Source: Doris montereyensis (Eukaryota; Mollusca; Gastropoda; Nudibranchia; Dorididae). Taken from it: DNA of 64,000 bases. This document shows positions 58,501 to 64,000 of this stretch, piece by piece. Location: assembly GCA_037039925.1 (NCBI GenBank), contig JAXRKP010000860.1, positions 121,001-185,000 on the forward strand, written 5' to 3'. The position numbers were made by a program, and so were the translations under genes. Numbering within the stretch: the first letter of the stretch is position 1; every line of letters starts with the position of its first letter. The notes below the pieces were generated by a model. It ran no database searches. It saw only the letters and a program-made list of their open reading frames with translations, and was not told where the DNA came from.

Positions 58501-61500
58501 GTGTTTATGTTGAGTAGTAAGCTACAATGTGTGTTTATGTTGAGATAGTTGTGTAGTAAGCTACAATGTGTGTTTATGTTGAGTAGTAAGCTACAATGTG
58601 TGTTTATGTTGAGATAGTTGTGTAGTAAGTTAAGCTACAATGTGTACAACACATGATAAGTGACACCTCTCCTTTTTGATCTGAAAGGTCGGTTGTCAGT
58701 TGCCCACTGGGCTCATTGACTGGGGACAGTCATGCGTTTTTTATTGTACCGTACAATACTAAGCTATCCAGCTGTCTGAGTCGTGTCCATGTAAAGCTAA
58801 ATTGAAAACAGTTTATTTACCATGTCTGCAATAAAGCTGAAAAACCATCTTGGCCTCTTTATTCTGCCAGGAAATCTTGCACCTTTCTACCGTCTTGTCA
58901 ATGGTAGACAAGTTACGGAATACTGTCAACACAGACTGGCAAAACACACATAAAAACAGATTTATAGAAATGAAAAAAAAATACACTACATTGGTTGTAT
59001 TTGATGCTTATTATTGGTTTCATTTGAAGCTAATTTTTGGCTGCATTTGACTCTATTTAAAAATTCATAAAATATGCAATGCAGAGATACGATATCTTTT
59101 TGGATACAGTAGTCGCTGGATAAACGCACACTTCATAAAAGCACACTATGCATAAACACACGCTTTCCTCTGTTGACCGATTTTTTACTATATAAAAACA
59201 GTGTGTAAAGACATGGTCGACATGTATAACGACAAGCTTTTTCTCTGTTATGCAACTTCATACCCATCTATTAGAGGCCTTAAAATGAGTATTTTGTTGA
59301 GTTTTTGTCAAAAATAACAATGACATGAGAACAGATGGCACATTTTAGCGACCAGTGCCAGGACTAAAGAAAAGTGTCACTAGTGTCAGTCTTCTTCCAT
59401 GTCTAGCTTTATTGTCTGTCCGAGTCCAAGCACTACCCAGACGAAGGTGTCAGACAGTCTTAAGTCATGTCTGGCCTACACTGTCGACTCCGCTCCTCCT
59501 TGTGTCCCTGTCTCTGATTTCTCGATGTTCAAAGTCAAAGGCTGTCTGTCCAGACATTATTCTGTGGAACGCGAATTTATTAATTGACCCAGAGTGCGCT
59601 ATGATTGGCTGTGGCTGTGAGCGGAGAATTCATGCCATGGAATTGGAATAGACTATGATCGGTGACAGTGACAGGTGATGCACACACTGCTGAAAGAGAG
59701 TAAAGGTGTGAGGGCGGAGCTTAATGTTCACAGACCATGAATGATTGGCTCTCGGGGTCGAGTACGTAGTTAGAGGGTTTGTTTTGAGCATGAAAATTAT
59801 TGACAGTTCTAGATCTACCTTTGCGCACTCCCTTCTTTTACAAAGCTGAGAACCAAAGCATTATCTTCCGAAAATTTGTATGACTTCTGATCTGCTTTCC
59901 GAGATGGCAAATAAATACAACAACAAAGAAAACAACAAAAACACAAAGAAACAAAACAACAAAAGTGAACAAGCAATCAGTATTACACTTACACGCCAAC
60001 GTAAAGACATACCTGTCACGCTAATATTGGTGGTAATCAATGACGCAATCAATAACAATCCCTGATATCTTACCTTTAATAAAGAGTTATCTCCCAGTGA
60101 TTTCGCATACACACACGCTTTTCTCAGCAGCGCACCCAAAGGGCGTGTGTTTATCCAATGACTACTGTATCACAAACAGAAGGAAAATATCAAAACTAAA
60201 TAATCAAAGACAATTCAAAAGTATTGATAGCATGAAGTTCACCTAAATACAGCCAAGCTAAAAATATTGTTTTATCTATAATGTATTCTTGTGTTGGGAA
60301 CGTGAAGCCGCCACCAACCTTCATGCCAAGCTTACAGCCAAGTCCCTCCTTCTCAGAGTTGTCTTTTCCATTATCGTCATCAGCATCGTCAATGTAGTCA
60401 ATAAAAAAGCTAGGAGTAAACTGAAAACAGGCATACGCTGATCTGGTTGAATTCACAGAGCGTAAGAACAACTGAGGAAGAAAAATAAATACAAAATTAA
60501 TCATTGATTAAAATCGTCTTTTAAAAAAATTAGGTCCGTCGCGTGAGCATCGAAAATGTGTTGAGCCTGGTATACCAATTTCTTTCGAGAAAGGAATATA
60601 TAGACTATCATTGAGCTTAGTTGAATTTTTTTGCCAGAGGAGAAAAAATGAAATGTCTGACATGGGATTTGAAAATAGGACTTTTTTTATATACTAAAAC
60701 AGGACACTCCTATACAAACAATCTTGTTAAATCAAATTCAGAGGTTAATTCTTGCATTATAATTGATGTCAACATTACAAATGGCTAACTAAGTCGGATA
60801 TACTTGAAGTGGAAAAGGCGTATTCAATGCAAAATTTGTAGTCACTTGACTTATTTTTATATTAAAATACTTTCCATTTTTAAACTTTACAAAAGTTGAG
60901 AATCAACGAGTTGGAACACTAAGACTACAAGTCAGAATGATTCACGTTTTATGTGATGACACGCATGTCATATATATGATATATATATATATGATACATA
61001 TCATGATACAAAAGAGGTGTCACTCAAACTGTAATTTCTAGGTACAGTATTCTCCGTCAAAATGCTTGGTCACGGGTGACAAACAAATTTTGCACTTTGG
61101 TGAAGGTGCATTTTGACGGAGTCAGGGTTAACATAGACCTAGAATGACACACACACACACAGACGCACGTGGGTGACAGATTTTATCACTAGTACGAGGC
61201 AAGAAGAGGTTATCAAGTTTATTGTTCACAGGGAATGAATCTTTAAATGCAACAAATTGAAAGTCAGATGGAAATAAAATTCTGTTGCATTTTGGCGAAG
61301 TTAAACCTGTTACTGTTGCATTTTGAGGGGAGTTATATGCGTTTACACGAAAAAAATGTGCATGTTGACGAAAATCGTGCATTTTGGCGGCATGCACTTT
61401 GGTGGAGACTACTGTATTTACTATCTTATCCATTCTTGGTTGTACATAAACTTTTGTTTTGTTAGTTGTTTGTAATCGTTTTGGTTTTGTTTGTTATTTG

Positions 61501-62264
61501 GTTTGAGGATAAGACCCAATTATAGGCCTAACCATAGATTGTTCATTCTTCTCTTACTCAAAACTACAAGAAGGGGATGGGATGGTGGAGACATTCGGCA
61601 GTTTGGAGGAATACTTTTTATTTGTTGACATGCATGTCATAAAAGTGACACAAGACATTTCTCAGATTTTCTCACCATGATCAAAGAGAGAGCCGATCAG
61701 AGTGTCTGTCTGGCAGGCCATCATTGACGGCCGAGTGGGGGGGGAACGGGGCAGGGTGACAAGAGCTGAGACAGCAAAAACTAGGCATTGTCGTGCGCAC
61801 GTGTACACATAGTTAACACAGAGATCTAGGTGCCACACACACACACACACACGTGGCAGATTTATTACTGGGACGAGGCAAAAAGACGCTATCGAAAGTT
61901 TATTTTTCACATGAATTAACTCTTTATATGCAACCAATTGAAGACCTACTGGCAAAAACATGTTGCATTTTGGCGTGGTCAAGCCAGCCGTTGTTGTATT
62001 TTGAGGGGGTAATTAGCATTGTAAAATATGGTGACATGTGTAAAAATCGAGCATTAATGACGAACTGTGCATTTTGTGAGCGTGCAAGAGAGGCGGAGAC
62101 TACTGTATTATGATCTATCTTATCAAATGTAGATCTAAATCTGTTTTCATATTACTGCCGTATTATTTTTTAAAAACGGAAAGGTCAAACTCACCCCATC
62201 TTAAGCGGTTCAATGTACAGCTCATCCCCAATTTTCGACAGCGACTGGATGGCTCTTCCAAAAA
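45944..62264 (-). CDS. RAD9: RAD9 checkpoint clamp subunit (partial gene, 9 recognised exons)
   Basis: Homologue of RAD9A/RAD9B, the PCNA-like subunit of the 9-1-1 (RAD9-RAD1-HUS1) clamp. In the family this clamp is loaded at damaged DNA and uses the phosphorylated RAD9 tail to recruit TOPBP1 and activate ATR. Exons (minus strand, 5' to 3'): 62195-62264, 60319-60471, 58821-58935, 57209-57308, 53173-53274, 51899-51963, 51405-51539, 48439-49015 and 45944-46060. Order and splice phases follow the human protein, from FGRAIQSLSKIGDELYIEPL to the tail element GTPPSKK (human GTPPPKK). The start exon is not in the window. The exon for human residues around EVTLGIGRG and the final FRSLFFGS exon were not found. 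Several exons need a base added to keep frame. Confidence 0.9.
46256..46545 (+). repeat. SINE family 4 copy
   Basis: Collinear with 2788-3125: AAGTGCAGACTCATTGACTG, AGTCCTTCTTAACTCCCCAG, AACAAGATCTTTCTCTAGCT and TGGGTACTTATTCACATCTG. Confidence 0.6.
46672..47310. repeat. Minisatellite, about 120-bp unit, about 5 copies
   Basis: Each unit has GTGAAGACAGGAGTAGGATG, GGTTAACGCAGAGCTAACAC, TTCCTTGCCAAACACATTTC and a CT-rich tract. Lies in a RAD9 intron. Confidence 0.95.
47468..47655. repeat. Minisatellite, 20-bp unit, about 9 copies
   Basis: Units ACATGTGACAAATAGCTGTG, in a RAD9 intron. Minus-strand ORFs of Cys-His-Met-Ser repeats here are artefacts. Confidence 0.95.
47860..48380. repeat. Minisatellite built from a RAD9 exon-intron junction
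   Basis: Degenerate units of about 50 bp: AAATCACATCTATAAAAATT, GAGCTCACG, then ACGTTGGCATTACCAAGAAA. On the minus strand a unit reads GTGATTTCCTTTCTTGGTAA then TGCCAACGTA. This aligns with the end of the adjacent RAD9 exon, GTGATTCCCTTTGTTGGCAG then TGCTAAT|GTAAGC. The array therefore looks like amplified copies of the exon 3' end plus its donor site. SINE family 1 fragments are mixed in at 47690-47850. Confidence 0.75.
48439..49015 (-). CDS. RAD9: RAD9 large tail exon, with several apparent frameshifts
   Basis: Acceptor CTCTTCACAG; donor GTAAGC after GCTAAT. The frame set by both flanking exons is the same and opens with RHPASNKSNMHRKGKGKSKG and closes with HHESDEDDVSPVIPFVGSAN. That frame holds internal stops. 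Plausible peptide is found in other frames between: VEDGDMELAMMDIQDASM, then VPSRYASEEYTRNVDPPENQ. The exon is 577 nt, compatible with the flanking phases. At least three or four indels are implied. Low conservation of this tail makes the exact frame path uncertain. Confidence 0.75.
49493..49614. mobile_element. Short MITE, family C
   Basis: About 122 bp with inverted ends ATAGCTGCCAACC and (reversed) CACAGCTGCCAACC. Related sequences, with ACTTTTCAAGGTAAATA inside, are at about 16720-16920, 40024-40230, 45325-45615, 51690-51880 and 56915-57108. Confidence 0.55.
49800..50775. repeat. Minisatellite A, about 45-bp unit, in a RAD9 intron
   Basis: Units of AAAGATGAAATGAGTAGCTG, GGTCTTTTCAGACTGGAGAC and AAGTA, about 20 degenerate copies. 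Around 50340-50560 pieces of the single-copy sequence at 49552-49745 are interleaved with the unit. Confidence 0.9.
51221..51307. repeat. (GA)n microsatellite
   Basis: About 85 bp of AG dinucleotides with two interruptions. Confidence 0.95.
51405..51539 (-). CDS. RAD9: RAD9 exon encoding end of second PCNA-like domain
   Basis: Acceptor CTTTTCAAG. Encodes PLTFAITSDTSFVADFVLAT, then LAEDANDEEAISTQNPEHRS and KNPP. Matches human RPAIFTIKDSLLDGHFVLATLSD. Phase 2 in and out, and joins both neighbours exactly. Donor is GTTCAA, which is weak. Confidence 0.92.
51899..51963 (-). CDS. RAD9: RAD9 exon encoding AVLAFADVTSLPLSLHFEG
   Basis: Acceptor TTTATAAG; donor GTAATG. 65 nt encoding AVLAFADVTSLPLSLHFEGA then G and two bases of Arg. 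Matches human GLLSFAESANLNLSIHFDAPGR. Phase 0 in, 2 out. Confidence 0.93.
52114..52394 (-). repeat. SINE family 1 copy in RAD9 intron
   Basis: Plus text AGTTCCTTCACCGCTCATTA to ACCCGGTCACGAACGTGCCAC. B box GGATTCGAACCCC at about 52336. Confidence 0.75.
52549..52597. repeat. (AAT)n microsatellite
   Basis: About 15 AAT/ATA units. Confidence 0.9.
52660..52950 (+). repeat. SINE family 1 copy in RAD9 intron
   Basis: Head GTGGCGTTGGTGGTCGAGTG then GGGTTCGAATCCTAATGC, body GAGCTTGGGAGTAAAAACCT and GGGATTATTATTACCTGTTA, and end TTAATGGCCTTGAAGGAACT. Opposite orientation to 52114-52394, so the pair could fold. Confidence 0.75.
53173..53274 (-). CDS. RAD9: RAD9 exon encoding HTELTLLPDEFDHFQVGV and TDITFCLKEFR
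   Basis: Conserved peptide HTELTLLPDEFDHFQVGV, then (after a one-base shift) TDITFCLKEFR, matching human TEMCLGEEDFQQLQ and GVAITFCLKEFRG. The shift disappears if GTGGAT was read as GTGAT. The donor would be GTTTGT, which is non-consensus after the GT. The acceptor is uncertain: 53274 (TCTCCAG) or 53254 (CACACAG). The 5' edge lies against minisatellite B. Confidence 0.82.
53275..54775. repeat. Minisatellite B, 27-28-bp unit, about 50 degenerate copies
   Basis: Units of ATGAGTGTGGTCTTGGAGAC or GGAGGC plus AAAGTAAAA. Readthrough gives the longest ORFs in the window (290 and 347 aa, minus strand), which are repeats of His-Thr-His-Phe-Tyr-Phe and similar. These are not genes. Confidence 0.95.
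55292..55580 (-). repeat. SINE family 1 copy in RAD9 intron
   Basis: Plus text GTTCCTTCAAGATCATTACA to CACTCGGCCACTGTCGCC. Body CATTTGCACCTGGGTCGAAT at about 55441. Confidence 0.75.
55651..55970 (-). repeat. SINE family 2 copy in RAD9 intron
   Basis: Inverted tail CATTTGATTTGATTTGCCCA, body GTTGTGATATGCACACGGAA, a G/GT run at about 55838-55876, then head GGGGCTCGAACCCACTACC to TTGCCTCTGGACTACC. Confidence 0.75.
56915..57108 (-). repeat. Family C related repeat near a RAD9 exon
   Basis: Plus text TCTCTGAGTCTCTGTCGTTA, ACGTACTTTTCAAGGTAAAT, then ACTAATTGGCAGCTATG. The order matches 51690-51880 and, inverted, 16720-16920 and 40024-40230. Confidence 0.55.
57209..57308 (-). CDS. RAD9: RAD9 exon encoding VKTHNLYFMESETLQAVF
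   Basis: Acceptor TTATGCTTTAG; donor GTACGT. Encodes GIVKTHNLYFMESETLQAVF, then FKDLSPNKLTAEP plus two bases. Matches human VRKTHNLSFQDCESLQAVF in the interdomain region. Phase 1 in, 2 out. Confidence 0.94.
58375..58640. repeat. Minisatellite, 29-39-bp units, in RAD9 intron
   Basis: Units GTAGTAAGCTACAATGTGTG plus TTTATGTTGA, with or without GATAGTTGT. About 8 copies alternating between two lengths. Confidence 0.95.
58821..58935 (-). CDS. RAD9: RAD9 exon encoding SVLTVFRNLSTIDKTVERC
   Basis: Acceptor GTTTTGCCAG; donor GTAAAT. 38 codons plus one base: SVLTVFRNLSTIDKTVERCK, then ISWQNKEAKMVFQLYCRH. Matches human SFLSVFRSLAMLEKTVEKC and VVQLHCKFG. Phase 0 in, 1 out. Confidence 0.94.
59107..60167. 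mobile_element. TA-flanked pogo/Tc1-mariner-like DNA element
   Basis: 1,061 bp in a RAD9 intron. Ends are inverted copies, CAGTAGTCGCTGGATAAAC and (reversed) CAGTAGTCATTGGATAAAC, flanked on both sides by TA (59105-59106 and 60168-60169). A TA target site and CAGT start fit the pogo/Tigger branch of Tc1-mariner. No transposase was recognised inside, so it is non-autonomous. Confidence 0.7.
60319..60471 (-). CDS. RAD9: RAD9 exon encoding LFLRSVNSTRSAYACFQF
   Basis: Acceptor CTTCCTCAG; donor GTTGGT. 51 codons, phase 0: LFLRSVNSTRSAYACFQFTP, then SFFIDYIDDADDDNGKDNSE and KEGLGCKLGMK. Matches human [20 protein letters not shown]..FF and CKILMK. It has an acidic insertion relative to human. Confidence 0.95.
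61045..61414. mobile_element. Short TA-flanked element with CAGTA ends
   Basis: 370 bp. Left end TA|CAGTATTCTCCGTCAAAATGC and right end (reversed) CAGTAGTCTCCACCAAAGTGC, with TA at 61043-61044 and 61415-61416. Resembles 59107-60167 in start and target site. Partly duplicated at 61837-62105. Confidence 0.6.
61837..62105. repeat. Diverged duplicate of 61146-61414
   Basis: Collinear blocks with the 61045 element: CACACACA start, GACGAGGCAA.AAGA, TGTTGCATTTTGGCG, TTGTATTTTGAGGGG, and the shared end GGAGACTACTG followed by TA. The left terminus is not preserved. Confidence 0.6.
62195..62264 (-). CDS. RAD9: RAD9 exon encoding FGRAIQSLSKIGDELYIEPL
   Basis: Acceptor CTGTTTGTAG; donor GTGAGT. Encodes (V)FGRAIQSLSKIGDELYIEPL, matching human [21 protein letters not shown] at residues about 13-33. 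As written the end reads KMG and is out of phase with the next exon. One extra A (AAAGAT for AAGAT) restores the conserved KDG and gives phase 0. The exon with the start Met must lie upstream, probably beyond 64000. Confidence 0.9.
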
Positions 62265-62880
62265 CTACAAACAGAAGAAAAATCCCAACAATATGAATGT
62301 AACACAAATTTCTAGGTATCTAAATTAAGTATAATCTAAATTGCAAGATACAGAATGAGACTCATATACATATCTTCAGATCAAATCACACCTAATGTTG
62401 AATTGTGACACAAGACCTAAAATAGATATACATATGTAGAAGGGAAGAAGACATACTTGGATTACACACACGTGAATGAGTGAAGCCAAGCAGACACAGG
62501 GAGACAAACACAAGACCAAGAAAGATAGAAGGAGATACATATGTTATACACCAACAAGACGAATGAATAGAGAGAACCAAGAAAGATACAATATTACTAA
62601 GAGAAACGCATTTCAACGAGAGAGAAAATAAAATGTAGAAGGACATAGTCAATACTAAATCAAGACAGATGTTATTTAAAGAGAGAGTGATGAAAGAGTG
62701 AACAAGTCATCAATCCAAGAAAGATAGTTCGGTAGAGAGGACCACATTCCATTTGAGAGAGAGAGATCTTTGCAGTGATCACGTGAGGGAGTTTCAGAGA
62801 TGTAACGATCCGGATGAAAATTAGAGATCTTTCTCTCCTGAGAATCAGGAAACTCTCAAACCAGATGCCCCAGCGTTAGA

Positions 62881-64000
62881 GACAGGAAAACAAAATGGGA
62901 CTCCAATGACAAGAGACTCTTCAATTTGGACCTCAAATCTTTGCATTTGGTCCATGAGACTAAAAAACATAATATTGTGAAATTTGCTTTCTAAAGCTAA
63001 TTTCCCTCTTTTTAATAAGTCCCTTTTCACAGTCCTTTTATTCTGTTTTCTTTAATTCATATAAAAGTCCTAAATATAGATCACGTGAGATTTCTACTGA
63101 GCTTTGAGCTGAAAAAAAATATTGCCGTCTTAAGTGAAAGAATAGTATTCCTACCACCATATATTCTAAGACACAGAAAAAAATCATAGGTAACTCGTAG
63201 TTCAAGACCTATTGGGAAATCATGAAATTTTTGTTTTTAAATTGTCTGGTTGGCTTTGCGGAACTGGATTACTCTTACGGCCATGTGCTTACGGCCATGT
63301 GCTTACGGCCATGCAAAAATATATGATCGGACATACTGTGATCAGGTTAGATTCTGAGACGTTGGTGAATCGGTTGCACCACCAAAACCTGCTTTGGCTT
63401 AGGGGTTAGTGAAACTTATGTAAATAAGTCCGGCAATCAATAGGCTTTCATGATTTATTATGTTCTAATAAATAAAGACAAGATAATTTGGCAATACGGG
63501 AGGTTTAAATCCATTACAATGAAGTGACTTTACGTCTCCACTATGCAAGTCTCCTTGGCATAACAATACAATATTACTAGGTCCATTTCAATGACGGATA
63601 GGTGAATCAAAGAGTTCCATTTCCACCATATTCATTCTATAATTTGTCAACTTCCAGTGGGGTGAAATAGTAGAAAATGTCAAATAATAACAAAATAAAA
63701 TCATTAGATCTACCATACATCTAGAATAGATATAGTTTTTTAAATTTAAATTCATTATTAATTACTCATTACAAAAACCACTACTACATTGGTTTTTCAT
63801 TTTCATTCTACCTAATTTAACTGATGGTTCATGACTCCGCCCGAGGTGTCCATCATCTTATTGAGAACTAGGGAATAGTGACAAAGTCTATCCGTCATTA
63901 TCGGAGGTCCCATGGTCGACGGACGGAGCAGTTAAAAGAACATGACATGGCGTTGGGATTTTCAAGTTATGCCCCTTGACTGAAAAACAGACAGCAAAAA
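62881..64000. mobile_element. Second copy of the 2.1-kb TIR element, inverted, cut by window end
   Basis: Aligns in reverse orientation to 33400-35359: end ACAGGAAAACAAAATGGGAC, ACATAATATTGTGAAATTTG, GGCCATGTGCTTACGGCCAT, CGGCAATCAATAGGCTTTCA and, near the edge, GACGGACGGAGCAGTT. It is about 60% aligned by eye, with indels. The other terminus should lie about 180 bp past the window. Confidence 0.7.

Overview
The window is animal nuclear DNA, most likely from a lophotrochozoan and probably a gastropod mollusc. The genes have introns with GT..AG splice sites. Intergenic and intronic DNA is filled with tRNA-derived SINEs, short inverted-repeat transposons, LINE relics, microsatellites and minisatellites. 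The phylum is inferred from overall repeat style, not from a marker gene. Almost all long open frames are readthrough of tandem repeats. Real coding sequence lies in short exons, which I assembled by protein homology and splice phase.

Layout. 1-12.3 kb: repeats, one LINE reverse-transcriptase relic, no gene recognised. 12.3-19.9 kb (+): a complete, intact eight-exon gene for the catalytic subunit of protein phosphatase 4 (PPP4C, 307 aa). 19.9-27.2 kb: 3' UTR, then repeats, SINEs and minisatellites. 27.3-38.1 kb (+): a six-exon gene for the mitochondrial PP2C-type phosphatase PPTC7, complete except for two apparent one-base deletions in exon 4. 38.1-41.4 kb: its probable long 3' UTR. 41.4-45.9 kb: SINEs, a LINE 3' end and a possible pogo-like transposase fragment. 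45.9-62.3 kb (-): nine recognised exons of RAD9, the 9-1-1 checkpoint clamp subunit. Its first exon probably lies beyond 64 kb. One central exon and the last exon were not found. Its introns contain several minisatellites, SINEs and TA-flanked DNA transposons. 62.9-64 kb: an inverted second copy of a ~2.1 kb terminal-inverted-repeat element whose first copy lies at 33.2-35.4 kb.

The three genes are separate housekeeping genes. PP4 is a nuclear/cytosolic Ser/Thr phosphatase with DNA-repair and centrosome roles. PPTC7 is a mitochondrial phosphatase. RAD9 is part of the DNA-damage clamp. PPTC7 and RAD9 are tail to tail, the same arrangement I recall for human PPTC7 and RAD9B at 12q24.11, so this looks like retained ancestral microsynteny.

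I found no novel gene system. The most interesting structural signals are: (1) a minisatellite at 47.86-48.36 kb whose unit is a degenerate copy of the 3' end of a RAD9 exon plus its 5' splice site; (2) two other RAD9 minisatellites that share a core, one of which runs up to an exon start; and (3) repeated single-base losses inside conserved exons, which point to an incompletely polished assembly.
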